DNA of 64,000 nucleotides from Pseudoalteromonas rhizosphaerae. Its GTDB lineage: Bacteria; Pseudomonadota; Gammaproteobacteria; Enterobacterales; Alteromonadaceae. A program made the position numbers and the translations under genes. The stretch spans positions 1 to 64,000 of the forward strand of contig NZ_CABVLM010000011.1 in NCBI RefSeq assembly GCF_902498845.1, written 5' to 3'. Below the pieces are notes generated by a model that had not been told where the DNA came from, ran no database searches, and saw only the letters and a list, made by a program, of their open reading frames with translations. Positions 1 to 8,566 of this stretch are shown here, piece by piece (position 1 is the stretch's first letter; each line of letters starts with the position of its first letter).

Positions 1-126
1 TTCACAAGGTTTAGTGTCATTGAGGGATATTTGGATCAATATTCATTACGGGAGATGAACCGCCCATTGCGGACCCGCATGATGGGTGGTGTGGGGGCTG
101 GAGGTTAGAGACCTCCGGCTACCCGA
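1..126 (+). repeat. Group II intron-like 3' end fragment, copy 1
   Basis: Seen directly: this stretch recurs inverted near 16168 and 17441. It holds a long hairpin (GAACCGCCCAT ... ATGGGTGGTGT) that resembles intron domain V. A second hairpin follows (GCTGGAGGT ... ACCTCCGGC), then CTACCCGAT, which suits domain VI with a bulged A about 7 bases from an AT 3' end. The apical part here (TGCG-GACC-CGCA) is compact as domain V requires, unlike copies 2 and 3. It abuts the stop codon of the next minus-strand gene. The 5' part lies outside the window. The intron identity is inferred from structure, with no model search run. Confidence 0.55.
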
Positions 127-465
127 TTAGGTATTCTTTAACCTTTTTAGTTGCTTAACACCCAAGAATGTACCAATAGGAATAAATAAAAGCCATAGAT
201 ACGCGAAATATTTGCAGTAATTAACAAACAACTTGGAGCTATGATTTTTATTCAATAACCAAACACTGATAATTAGACCGATTAAAGCAGGAATTATTTG
301 GATAAGAGAAAGCACGATGCCTGCGGATATATGACCTGCTACTAATTTAGGATCGTTTGTAGATAATTCTAGGAATGCGGAATATAAACCTGAAAAGAAG
401 TTAAATAATGATAAGAGTAAAAAGCATTGTAAAACGATACTTATAAATTTTAGTAGATTAAACAA
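127..465 (-). CDS. Small multi-pass membrane protein, hypothetical
   Basis: The 112-residue product is strongly hydrophobic. It shows about three membrane segments (near residues 5-30, 45-70 and 88-105) and a basic tail ending KQLKRLKNT. I recognise no family. The start is a TTG with GGGAAGG seven bases upstream; no better in-frame ATG is visible near it. The gene sits like an integron cassette: a GTTAGGT core lies about 20 bases before the start, and the stop codon is part of ACCTAA, directly followed by the antisense intron-like repeat. Function is unknown, and the reading frame is supported mainly by the ribosome-binding site and composition. Confidence 0.6.
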   Translation of the reverse strand: MFNLLKFISIVLQCFLLLSLFNFFSGLYSAFLELSTNDPKLVAGHISAGIVLSLIQIIPALIGLIISVWLLNKNHSSKLFVNYCKYFAYLWLLFIPIGTFLGVKQLKRLKNT

Positions 466-484
466 ACTCGAACCTTCCCTGAAT

Positions 485-590
485 ACCTAACAGCTTATTG
501 AACACCACTTTGGGGGTTTATCACACCCCAAAACGGCGTATATTACATTGCTTAATAATTCCACTAAACAACTTCAATGTAAACAAGTAA
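485..590 (-). other. attI/attC-like site with GTTAGGT core, copy 1
   Basis: On the minus strand this region aligns without gaps over roughly 100 bases to 15330-15426. Shared blocks are ACTTGTTTACA, TGTAATATA, GCCGTTTTGG and TGTTCAATAAGCTGT. It ends in GTTAGGT, which fits the integron core GTTRRRY. Just before the core is a hairpin (TTTTGGGGT ... ACCCCCAAAG) whose counterpart in the other copy has changed on both arms yet still pairs. The position directly upstream of a small gene's ribosome-binding site fits an integron attachment site. That reading is inference, because no integrase gene is visible. Confidence 0.45.
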
Positions 591-667
591 TTACGTAGGT
601 GGTAAAATTACCCTTTCTAAAATAGACCAAAACGACTTTTAATAATGTTATTGGACAAAATACCAAA

Positions 668-687
668 TACTGTATAAATAAACAGTA
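668..687. promoter_or_regulatory. LexA (SOS) box
   Basis: TACTGTATAAATAAACAGTA matches the gammaproteobacterial LexA consensus (CTGT-N8-ACAG with flanking TA) at every key position. It lies about 180 bases upstream, in minus-strand terms, of the GTTAGGT core, and about 160 bases before gloA. LexA boxes commonly sit in integron integrase promoters, but none of the surrounding 466-849 non-coding stretch encodes a recognisable integrase. Apart from this box and the attachment-like repeat, I see nothing else in that stretch. Confidence 0.75.
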
Positions 688-849
688 TCGCTAAATATGC
701 CATTTTTTTGCTTATAAAACATTCAGCTCACTGGCTGGTAATTTAGCTCGGTGGTTTTAATTTTTGCTGCTGTTGATTATGATGAGCGCACACCCTGCCT
801 TTTTTAAATCCATTAAGGTTTTTTCAGTCATTTTATTAAGGATTATCTC

Positions 850-1377
850 ATGTCTAGCTATAACGAATCTCCAGAGCAAATTGCACAGGCCACTGAGGGC
901 TATGTGATGCAGCAAACCATGTTGCGTATTAAAGATCCAAAACCATCGCTGGCATTTTATGAAAACGTATTGGGCATGAAGCTGTTAGGTAAGTACGACT
1001 TTCCTGGTATGGAGTTTACTTTGTACTTTTTAGGCTATGAGCAAGATATGCCAAAAGGCGATGATAAACAAAAAACACAGTGGGTGTTTCGCCGCCCTGC
1101 GCTGATTGAGCTTACCCATAACTGGGGCACTGAAAACGACGACAGTTTTACCGGTTATCACAGTGGTAATGAAGAACCAAAAGGCTTTGGCCATATTGGT
1201 ATTAGCGTACCCGATGTATACGCTGCCTGTGAGCGCTTTGCTAAGTACGATGTGGAGTTTGTAAAACAGCCAGATGGCGGCTCTATGAAAGGCCTTGCCT
1301 TTATTAAAGACCCTGATGGTTACTGGATTGAAATACTCTCGCCAGAGGGCATTACAGATATTATTCAATCGCAATAA
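850..1377 (+). CDS. gloA: Lactoylglutathione lyase (glyoxalase I)
   Basis: The 175-residue product is the long glyoxalase I form, which isomerises the methylglyoxal-glutathione hemithioacetal to S-lactoylglutathione in the cytoplasm. The metal ligands expected for the family are visible in order: Gln in QQTMLRI, Glu in IELTHNWG, His in GFGHIGI and Glu in YWIEILSP. The start ATG follows AAGGATTATCTC. The gene stands alone, with a strong bidirectional hairpin separating it from convergent htpX. A LexA box lies about 160 bases upstream, but nothing shows that it controls this gene. Confidence 0.95.
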   Translation: MSSYNESPEQIAQATEGYVMQQTMLRIKDPKPSLAFYENVLGMKLLGKYDFPGMEFTLYFLGYEQDMPKGDDKQKTQWVFRRPALIELTHNWGTENDDSFTGYHSGNEEPKGFGHIGISVPDVYAACERFAKYDVEFVKQPDGGSMKGLAFIKDPDGYWIEILSPEGITDIIQSQ

Positions 1378-1390
1378 AAACCATTAAGCA

Positions 1391-1418
1391 TAAAAAAGCC
1401 TGCAAATGCAGGCTTTTT
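1391..1418. terminator. Bidirectional terminator, gloA / htpX
   Basis: The hairpin AAGCCTGC-AAAT-GCAGGCTT has a run of A on its left and of T on its right, so it can end transcription of gloA and of convergent htpX. Confidence 0.9.
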
Positions 1419-1448
1419 GTTACAAGTACTGTGAAAAACTTGATTTTT

Positions 1449-2312
1449 TTAACGACGTAGTGCGTCAATACGTGCATCCAGCGGTGGGTGAGATGAAAAC
1501 AACTCAGCCATGCCTTTACCACTGGCAATACCAAAGGCCATCATTGAGCCTTCTAATTGCGATGGGTGGTTTTGCTTTAATCGCTCAAGGGCTGAACGCA
1601 TTTTGTCTGCGCCAACCAACTGAGCTGCGCCGTTATCGGCTGCAAATTCACGTTTACGGCTGTAATGGGCAACCACTATGCTCGCCAATACACCAAATAA
1701 TACTTGGAATAACATATCGAATAAGAAGTAAGTCCAGCTACTGCCGCCCTCTTCTTCATCGCTATTGATAAAGTTGTCAACAATGCCAGCCAGCACTTTC
1801 GCGGCAAAAATAACAAAGGTATTAACCACACCTTGAATAAGCGTGAGCGTTACCATGTCGCCATTAGCAACATGCGATACTTCGTGCGCCAGTACGGCTT
1901 CTGCTTGATCTTGGCTCATGTTATGTAATAAACCCGTACTTACCGCCACCAACGAATTATTTTTACTTGGGCCGGTTGCAAACGCGTTCATTTCTGGGCT
2001 GTCGTAAATCGCCACTTCTGGCATGTTAATGCCGGCTTTTTTAGCTTGAGCAGCCACAGTGTTTACCAGCCATTGTTCGGTTTCGGTACGAGGTTGGGTG
2101 ATCACTTGCGCACCGGTTGATTTTTTTGCGATCCATTTCGACATAAATAACGAAATAAACGATCCACCAAAACCAAATACAGTCGCAATTAGTAAAATTC
2201 CGCCAAGGCTACGATGGCTTAAGCCCAGCGCACTCATTATTATTGAAAGCACCACACCTAATACCAACATAACCGCGAGGTTAGTTAATAAAAACAAAAA
2301 TACACGTTTCAT
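1449..2312 (-). CDS. htpX: Membrane zinc metalloprotease HtpX
   Basis: The 287-residue protein is the M48-family inner-membrane protease that degrades misfolded membrane proteins together with FtsH-type quality control. Two N-terminal membrane segments (about 4-25 and 35-57) are followed by the zinc motif HEVSH at 143-147. Further hydrophobic segments (about 157-178 and 190-215) and REFAADNGA, which carries the third ligand, come next. Its length matches E. coli HtpX closely. The gene lies downstream of bioD on the same strand, but a 139-base gap with two strong palindromes separates them, so it probably has its own promoter. Confidence 0.95.
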   Translation of the reverse strand: MKRVFLFLLTNLAVMLVLGVVLSIIMSALGLSHRSLGGILLIATVFGFGGSFISLFMSKWIAKKSTGAQVITQPRTETEQWLVNTVAAQAKKAGINMPEVAIYDSPEMNAFATGPSKNNSLVAVSTGLLHNMSQDQAEAVLAHEVSHVANGDMVTLTLIQGVVNTFVIFAAKVLAGIVDNFINSDEEEGGSSWTYFLFDMLFQVLFGVLASIVVAHYSRKREFAADNGAAQLVGADKMRSALERLKQNHPSQLEGSMMAFGIASGKGMAELFSSHPPLDARIDALRR

Positions 2313-2383
2313 ACGAGTTCTCCAAAAATAACATTTATTGCTGAGCGATTTACTATGTTTGATCGGCTTTGAGCAATCACTGC

Positions 2384-2438
2384 GTTATGACACACTATGT
2401 CATAACGTCAGCGCTATTCTGTGACAAACTATGTCACA
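2384..2438. promoter_or_regulatory. Two tandem TGACA-N5-TGTCA palindromes upstream of htpX
   Basis: GTTATGACA-CACTA-TGTCATAAC (2384-2406) and TGTGACA-AACTA-TGTCACA (2420-2438) are both perfect inverted repeats with near-identical five-base centres. Their centres lie about 34 bases apart, near three helical turns. They sit between the bioD stop and the htpX start and lack a T-run, so twin operators for a dimeric regulator seem likelier than a terminator. I cannot name the regulator. Confidence 0.55.
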
Positions 2439-2451
2439 ACACAAGGGTTAT

Positions 2452-3135
2452 TTATGGATTTATCGATAATTTTTCAAGCAGAGTTTTATAAATTTGTAAT
2501 TTAGGGGTTTGCTCTGTGTATGGGCTAATGGCAAGCAGTGGAAATGGTAAACGTGTTTTAAGTGAATCTAGGTTTGCTTGGTATTCATCCATAGTGGCAT
2601 CAACTTGGTTTGCAATCCACCCTACACAATTAATCCCTAAGCTTTGCATGTGTGCAGCAGTGAGTAATGCATGATTTATACAGCCTAGTTTCATCCCTAC
2701 CACTAATATTACTGGCAGTTGCTCTGCTTTTACCCAGTCGTATAAATACTCGTTATTATTAATTGGTAATGCCCAGCCGCCTGCACCTTCTGTTAACAGA
2801 TAATCTGCGCCTTGTTGCTTAACATGTTGATAAGCCGTGCTTAGCTTTTCTACTGTTATGTTTAGTCCCGCTTGCTCTGCAGCAATGTGCGGAGCTATTG
2901 GCGGCGCAAATGCAAATGGGTTAATTATGTCGTATTTAGCACTGACTGTGGCACTTTCCATTAGCATTAGCGCATCTGCGTTTACGAGCTGCTCAAACGC
3001 CATTTCACACCCAGAGGCAATCGGCTTAAAACCTATTGCGCGCTTTTTATGTTGCGCGAGTAACTTTAACAGCAAACTGGTTACATGAGTTTTACCGGCA
3101 TCGGTATCGGTACCGGTAATAAAAAACTGGTTCAT
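2452..3135 (-). CDS. bioD: Dethiobiotin synthetase
   Basis: The 227-residue ATP-dependent enzyme closes the ureido ring of dethiobiotin from 7,8-diaminopelargonate and CO2. The N-terminal P-loop reads GTDTDAGKTHV, and TEGAGGW near residue 115 is the conserved loop that follows. It is the last gene of the minus-strand bioB-bioF-bioC-bioD run, starting 18 bases after the bioC stop. It was probably co-transcribed from the BirA-controlled promoter upstream of bioB. Confidence 0.96.
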   Translation of the reverse strand: MNQFFITGTDTDAGKTHVTSLLLKLLAQHKKRAIGFKPIASGCEMAFEQLVNADALMLMESATVSAKYDIINPFAFAPPIAPHIAAEQAGLNITVEKLSTAYQHVKQQGADYLLTEGAGGWALPINNNEYLYDWVKAEQLPVILVVGMKLGCINHALLTAAHMQSLGINCVGWIANQVDATMDEYQANLDSLKTRLPFPLLAISPYTEQTPKLQIYKTLLEKLSINP

Positions 3136-3153
3136 GGCATGGCCTTATTATTT

Positions 3154-3972
3154 TTACTGGGCTTTTTCTAATGATAACAATACTACATGGTAAGATACAT
3201 GGGCTTTATTGTTTATAATCGGATAGGCATCACATACTTTTTGCAGCGCTGATTTGGTTAATAAACCACGACGACTTGTTGCATGATTTTGTGCTGTGGC
3301 ACCAATGGCTTTAATCGATTTTATAGCCGCTAATGCACTGCTGTGCTGATCGGTATAGATGACTTTTTTTGATGCGTTGATCTTAAACCCTGCCTTTTCG
3401 ACCGATTGGTTTATATTATTATGGCTTGCAAACTGATTAATATGATTATGTGAATCAAGCGCAGCAAAGGCGGTTTTTATTTCGTTTAATGACCCTGCAA
3501 CAACCGTACTAATATAGGCTTGCCCGCCTGGTTTTAATGCTTGGTAAAGCGAGTGCATTAAGGCTTCAAAATTAGCAGACCACTGCAGCGCAAAATTACT
3601 AAATAGAACGTCAATACTGTTAGCTTGCAGCGGTAAATTATCCATGTCGGCGCACAGTTTAGGAGTTTTTAAAGCACTGCTTTTTAGCATGTTAAAACTT
3701 AAATCTATGGCAACAACTTGGCCAAATAATGCCCTTAAAGCCTGAGTATTAACAAGCGGCCCTGCGCCTAGGTCAACACAGAGCTTTTTAGGGTTTGCAG
3801 TAATGAGTTTAAATAAATCATTTGCCGCTTGTTTTTGCACATTGGCATGCTGGCTGTAACTGTTTGCTGCTTTTGAAAAGTTATGTGCTGTGGTTTTTTT
3901 TAAAACCTGAGCAGCTATACACACATTTGTAGGGCTAAGTGGCTTAGCTTTAATTGCCTGCGGGCTTATCAT
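3154..3972 (-). CDS. bioC: Malonyl-ACP O-methyltransferase BioC
   Basis: The 272-residue SAM-dependent methyltransferase methylates malonyl-ACP so that the fatty acid machinery can build the pimeloyl chain. The SAM-binding glycine motif VDLGAGPL lies near residue 66, followed by VAIDLSFNML and by FSNFALQWS, typical of BioC. An N-terminal extension of about 25 residues precedes the usual HNFSKAANSY start region. The ATG overlaps the bioF stop as ATGA, indicating translational coupling. No bioH-type esterase gene is present in this cluster. Confidence 0.93.
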   Translation of the reverse strand: MISPQAIKAKPLSPTNVCIAAQVLKKTTAHNFSKAANSYSQHANVQKQAANDLFKLITANPKKLCVDLGAGPLVNTQALRALFGQVVAIDLSFNMLKSSALKTPKLCADMDNLPLQANSIDVLFSNFALQWSANFEALMHSLYQALKPGGQAYISTVVAGSLNEIKTAFAALDSHNHINQFASHNNINQSVEKAGFKINASKKVIYTDQHSSALAAIKSIKAIGATAQNHATSRRGLLTKSALQKVCDAYPIINNKAHVSYHVVLLSLEKAQ

Positions 3973-5123
3973 GAAATGACCTTTTGTAAACTACCAACGA
4001 GTTGTTTTATATCCTCATGGGTGTGGGCTGCACTTAAGGTAATACGCAAACGCGAGGTATTGTGTAAAACAGTTGGCGGGCGAATAGCCGTTAACCAAAT
4101 GCCCTGCTGCTTTAGTTGCTCACTGGCTTTTAACGTTTGCTCGGCGCAGCCTAAAACAATCGGTTGAATCGCGGTGTTAGAGTCCATTAGCGCAATGTGC
4201 TGCTCTTTTGCTAGGCGTTTAAACAGCGCAATATTAGCGTTTAATTTAGCTCGCCTGTCGTTGGCGTCTCTTATGCTTTTGATACGCGCCAAAGTATGAG
4301 AGGCAATAAACGGCGACATAGCGGTTGAGTAGGTATAATCACGATTAAACTGCAGCATGTAATCTATAAAATGCTGCGAACCTAATACGCACGCCCCACT
4401 ACTAGCAACCGCTTTACCAAAGGTGATCACTAAAATATCGGGCAAAGTGTCGGCTGCAATTAAGGCTTCACAACTGCCAAGCCCCGATTTTCCTAAAACA
4501 CCAAAACCATGGGCATCGTCTATCATTAACCAGGTGTTATGCTGCTTTGCTAAGGTAAATAGCGCTTTAATTGGCGCGGTATCACCATCCATGGAGAACA
4601 CACCTTCAGACACAATGAGCTTATTGCGCGCTTTTGATTTTTCTAGCCGTGAGCGTAAATGGTTTATATCGTTATGGTTAAAGCGTATTAACGCGGCGTT
4701 GGCGTGTAATGCGCCATCAATTAAACTGGCATGATTGAGTTTATCTTGAAAAATAGCACTGTGTTGCGCTGTCGCTTTATCTTGAAACAAGGCTTTAATA
4801 ATACTGCTATTTGCGCTAAAGCCCGAATTAAACAACATGCCTGCCTCATAACTCAAAGCACTACATAAAGCATGCTCAAGCGCTTGCTGTGGTTGTTGAT
4901 AACCCGTTACTAGTGCTGAGCTGTGGCTACCGAGTAAGGGCGCACTGGTTAACTCCACCGGCGAATCGCCAAACCCTAAGTAATCGTTACTCGCAAAGTT
5001 AAGGTAGGTTTTATCATTAACCGTAATAGTGCGCGCCGTTGCGCTTTGTACTACATAGCGTTTACGCAATAGCTGCTGTGCTTTGCGTTCATCTAAATGG
5101 GTGTTTATAAATTCAAATGACAT
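3969..5123 (-). CDS. bioF: 8-amino-7-oxononanoate synthase
   Basis: This PLP-dependent enzyme condenses pimeloyl thioester with alanine to give 8-amino-7-oxononanoate. DDAHGFGVLG and TFGKAVASSGA (with the PLP lysine) are the expected alpha-oxoamine synthase motifs. I take the ATG beginning MSFEFINTH (384 residues), preceded by GAAGG. An in-frame TTG 18 bases further upstream lies before that ribosome-binding site and is unlikely. The gene lies between bioB and bioC in the biotin operon and overlaps bioC by four bases. Confidence 0.96.
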   Translation of the reverse strand: MSFEFINTHLDERKAQQLLRKRYVVQSATARTITVNDKTYLNFASNDYLGFGDSPVELTSAPLLGSHSSALVTGYQQPQQALEHALCSALSYEAGMLFNSGFSANSSIIKALFQDKATAQHSAIFQDKLNHASLIDGALHANAALIRFNHNDINHLRSRLEKSKARNKLIVSEGVFSMDGDTAPIKALFTLAKQHNTWLMIDDAHGFGVLGKSGLGSCEALIAADTLPDILVITFGKAVASSGACVLGSQHFIDYMLQFNRDYTYSTAMSPFIASHTLARIKSIRDANDRRAKLNANIALFKRLAKEQHIALMDSNTAIQPIVLGCAEQTLKASEQLKQQGIWLTAIRPPTVLHNTSRLRITLSAAHTHEDIKQLVGSLQKVIS

Positions 5124-5178
5124 AAATGCTTTAACCTTCAACGCGATACTTTAAACCATTAGCATAGTACTGAGCACT

Positions 5179-6219
5179 TTACGCTTCGTAAAACAATTCT
5201 GAGGTTGCTTTATCAGCCACTTGCGATGACAAAGACGCAGTAACGGCTTCATCTGAATAATCGTGGCGTGTTTCTGGGTTCATCCCGAGCTTTTTAATTA
5301 ATTGCATGTCGGCATCGGCTTCTGGGTTTTCGGTAGTAAGAAGTTTATCACCATAAAATATAGAGTTAGCACCGGCAAAAAAGCACATTGATTGCATTTG
5401 CTCGTTCATTGCAGTGCGCCCTGCCGATAAACGTACGTAGCTATGGGGCATCATAATACGTGCTGTGGCTATGGTACGAATAAACTCAAACTGATCTAAG
5501 TCATCAACGTTTTCAAGCGGTGTCCCTTTCACCTTTACTAGCATATTAATTGGCACACTTTCGGGCTGCTGGGGTAAATTAGCTAACTGCATTAATAAGC
5601 CATAGCGGTCGCTTGCTTGCTCACCCATACCGACAATACCGCCGGAGCAGACTTTCATACCAGCGTCTCGCACATTGCCTATAGTATCAAGGCGGTCTTG
5701 AAAGGTACGAGTTGATATAATTTGCTCATAGTATTCAGGTGAAGTGTCGAGGTTGTGGTTATAGTAATCAAGCCCTGCACTGCGCAGTTCATGGGCTTTT
5801 TCGTTATTTAACATGCCTAAAGTCATACAGGTTTCAAGGCCAAGGGCTTTTACTTCTTTTACCATTTGCGAAATGTATGGCATGTCTCTGTCTTTTGGAT
5901 CTGACCATGCAGCCCCCATACAAAAACGGGTAGCGCCTTTTTGTTTTGCTAACCGCGCTTGCTCTACCACTTTTTCTACTTCTATTAGGCGCTCGCGTTC
6001 TAAATCAGTTTTGTAATGACCCGATTGCGGGCAATATTTACAGTCTTCTGGGCAGGCACCGGTTTTAATAGATAACAACGTAGAAATTTGTACTTCGTTT
6101 GGATTAAAATTAGCGCGATGCACAGAGGCGGCTTTAAATAATAAATCGTTAAATGGCATTTCAAATAAGGCTTTCACCTCACTGTGGGTCCAATCGTGGC
6201 GAACAGTTGCAAGCTCCAT
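5179..6219 (-). CDS. bioB: Biotin synthase
   Basis: The 346-residue radical-SAM enzyme inserts sulfur into dethiobiotin. The cluster-binding cysteines form CPEDCKYC (residues 56, 60 and 63), and YNHNLDTS and RLSAGRTAM are further BioB signatures. It is the first gene of bioBFCD. Its promoter is readable: minus-strand TTGACA (6282-6287) and TATTCT (6260-6265), 16 bases apart, with the -35 box inside the BirA-like operator. GAGAG precedes the ATG. Confidence 0.97.
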   Translation of the reverse strand: MELATVRHDWTHSEVKALFEMPFNDLLFKAASVHRANFNPNEVQISTLLSIKTGACPEDCKYCPQSGHYKTDLERERLIEVEKVVEQARLAKQKGATRFCMGAAWSDPKDRDMPYISQMVKEVKALGLETCMTLGMLNNEKAHELRSAGLDYYNHNLDTSPEYYEQIISTRTFQDRLDTIGNVRDAGMKVCSGGIVGMGEQASDRYGLLMQLANLPQQPESVPINMLVKVKGTPLENVDDLDQFEFIRTIATARIMMPHSYVRLSAGRTAMNEQMQSMCFFAGANSIFYGDKLLTTENPEADADMQLIKKLGMNPETRHDYSDEAVTASLSSQVADKATSELFYEA

Positions 6220-6259
6220 AATACTCTCTTTTATTTTTTGCTCTTTGTGTTATTGGCTT

Positions 6260-6314
6260 AGAATACGTATTGCCGTACCATTGTCAACGAAGCCCACTTA
6301 GTTAAAGTTTACAT
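6260..6314. promoter_or_regulatory. bioB promoter and BirA operator between bioB and bioA
   Basis: The inverted repeat TTGTCAACG (6281-6289), 16 bases, AGTTTACAT (6306-6314) matches the BirA operator pattern TTGTAAACC-N14..16-GGTTTACAA. One half overlaps the -35 box (TTGACA, minus strand) of bioB; the other ends at the base before the bioA ATG. BirA bound to biotinoyl-AMP would block both directions. The operator assignment is by similarity to the known consensus. Confidence 0.8.
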
Positions 6315-7616
6315 ATGATTAATAAACAAACGATAGACCTTGATTTTGATCGTCAGCACATTTGGCACCCCTACACCTCAATGACTCAACCTATTCCGGT
6401 TTACCCCGTTACACATGCAAGTCACAACCTTATTCACTTAGAAACGGGCGAACAACTCATTGACGGTATGGCCTCATGGTGGAGTGCTATTCATGGTTAT
6501 GGTCATCCAGTATTGAAAAATGCAGTGATTGAGCAAGTAGATAAAATGAGCCATGTAATGTTTGGTGGCATAACCCACCAGCCAGCAGTAGAGCTTTGTA
6601 AAAAGCTGGTTGCAATAACCCCGAGTAAGTTGCAAAAAGTATTTTTAGCCGACAGCGGCTCGGTAAGTGTTGAAGTGGCGATAAAAATGGCTTTGCAGTA
6701 TTGGCTTAGTCAAGGAGTAACCAGCAAACAAAAACTGATGACGCCTTATAAAGGCTATCATGGCGATACCTTCGCTGCGATGAGCGTATGTGATCCTATT
6801 AATTCAATGCACTCTTTATACCAAGGCTTTTTACCTGAGCATGTATTTGTGCCTGCACCAAAGACTCAGTTTGGACAACAGTTCGATAAACTAGAAGCAC
6901 ACCACCTTGCACAGTATTTCGAAGAACATCATCAGCATGTTGCAGCTTTTATCATCGAGCCAATTGTACAAAATGCAGGGGGAATGAACTTCTATCATCC
7001 TGAGTATTTAAGAACCGTGCGTGAACTATGCGATCGTTACGGCGTATTATTAATTTGTGATGAAATAGCCACAGGGTTTGGCCGCACAGGTAAGTTATTT
7101 GCCGTAGAACATGCTGATATTGAGCCAGATATTTTATGCATAGGCAAGGCACTCACAGGTGGCATGATGACGTTATCTGCCACATTAACCACAGATAAAA
7201 TTGCCATTGGTATCAGCGAAGGAGAAGCTGGGGTGTTAATGCATGGCCCAACATTTATGGGCAATCCATTGGCCTGCGCTGTGGCTTGTGCGAGTATTGA
7301 TTTATTACTTGAGCAAGACTGGCAACAACGAATAAGCCAAATATACATTCAACTGCAACAACTTAATAAGTGCAGTGAACTAGATGCTGTTGCCAATGTA
7401 CGTACCTTAGGCGCAATAGGTGTTGTTGAACTAAACGATGCTGCAGGCAATGTCGATGTTGCTAAAATTCAGGCTTATTTTGTAGAGCAAGGCGTATGGA
7501 TCCGCCCTTTTGGTAAACTAATTTACCTTATGCCACCGTATATAAGTGACGATACCAGTATAAAAAAACTGTGTGATACCATTTATAATGCCATTAAAGG
7601 CAAGTATTACGCTTAA
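6315..7616 (+). CDS. bioA: Adenosylmethionine-8-amino-7-oxononanoate aminotransferase
   Basis: The 433-residue PLP enzyme transfers an amino group from SAM to 8-amino-7-oxononanoate, giving 7,8-diaminopelargonate. Class III aminotransferase features are clear: WWSAIHGYGHP near residue 51, ICDEIATGFGRTG and CIGKALTGGM with the PLP lysine. The start matches the family N-terminus (RQHIWHPYTSM). No Shine-Dalgarno sequence is visible, and the BirA-like operator ends immediately before the ATG. The gene is divergent from bioBFCD. Confidence 0.97.
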   Translation: MINKQTIDLDFDRQHIWHPYTSMTQPIPVYPVTHASHNLIHLETGEQLIDGMASWWSAIHGYGHPVLKNAVIEQVDKMSHVMFGGITHQPAVELCKKLVAITPSKLQKVFLADSGSVSVEVAIKMALQYWLSQGVTSKQKLMTPYKGYHGDTFAAMSVCDPINSMHSLYQGFLPEHVFVPAPKTQFGQQFDKLEAHHLAQYFEEHHQHVAAFIIEPIVQNAGGMNFYHPEYLRTVRELCDRYGVLLICDEIATGFGRTGKLFAVEHADIEPDILCIGKALTGGMMTLSATLTTDKIAIGISEGEAGVLMHGPTFMGNPLACAVACASIDLLLEQDWQQRISQIYIQLQQLNKCSELDAVANVRTLGAIGVVELNDAAGNVDVAKIQAYFVEQGVWIRPFGKLIYLMPPYISDDTSIKKLCDTIYNAIKGKYYA

Positions 7617-8566
7617 TAACCGGTCTCAATACAAATTATAGTGCTAGGTATAAGTAACTTACCGATACATTTAGTGTTTTTATCTATTAAGCGAGTTTGT
7701 GATTATTGTTATCGTTAATCACAAACTATATGACAATAGCAGCGTAGGATCTTTCCGTTAGGGGGGCTCATTGTCATTCCCTCTCTCTCGTATGCTAGCC
7801 GCTGATATAGCAAACCCAGTTTGATTTACCAAAGCTTAAAAGCGAGTTAACTGTTTATTTAGGCAACTGCTTTTTAACATAAAGGCACTTTTAAAAACCT
7901 CTCTTACCGTTAAACTTCTAATAATCGTTACCAACTGTGTAATGCTGTAGGTCAGAACTAACTGAACTAAAAAATGAATATGATCTTCATCCGTCGCAAC
8001 TGCTAAAATTTGATTTCGTAGCGCTTTTCTATTTCAGCACAAATTTTTGTGATTGCCCTAGCAACTCTCACATCAAGAATCTCTTCTATATTTTGCAGGA
8101 AAAACTCAGTGATAAAGTAAAACTGTCACATTGTGGCTTTTGTGTATAAATTCACTCATTACTCAATACTACGCAGCAAGCTGCGGGCAATAATCCAGAG
8201 GAAATTTAAACACGTTCCCCGTTAAAGCCTGCCCTATTGCGCTTAAAACGAATACTTTTTTCTTTTAAAGCTCCCACGATGTCCGACGGCTAATAATATA
8301 TTCGCGTTAAACAATGAACTTCTTGCTATTAATGAATTGTTGCTGTTTACTAAACGTATATTAATATTGAGATAGTCCCACTCTGATATCGCTTATCCAG
8401 TTACGCTTTTTATATTAGTTAGTACAACATAGTACAAATTAAAACACATTATTAATGTATTGTTTTGGTGCATTTAGTATAAAAAACTATATACACAGCG
8501 TTGCAGAACCTAAATTTTAAAGTTTATGAAATAGTTCCGCCCTTAATGGTACAAAGGATCTAGATA
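7617..8566. other. Long non-coding stretch with transposase debris
   Basis: About 950 bases separate bioA from the histidine kinase gene. The only content I recognise is the decayed IS200-type transposase at 7862-8098. The final 200 bases are AT-rich and presumably contain the promoter of the signalling genes, but I cannot place it confidently. This is a likely scar of past insertions. Confidence 0.7.
7862..8098 (-). pseudogene. IS200/IS605-type TnpA transposase remnant
   Basis: Reading the minus strand from 8098 gives a frame with TKICAEIEKRYEIKF. After a one-base frame change it continues DEDHIHFLVQL, then LVTIIRSLTVREVFK. DHIH is the HUH metal-binding motif of Y1 transposases, in the context usual for IS200-family TnpA. 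A stop and the frameshift interrupt it, and both the N-terminus and the catalytic tyrosine region are missing or unrecognisable. It is a dead fragment of a transposase gene. Confidence 0.7.

Noticed and set aside
1406-1768. 120-codon plus-strand open frame
   Set aside because: It lies antisense within htpX, which has clear motifs, and its product has no recognisable features.
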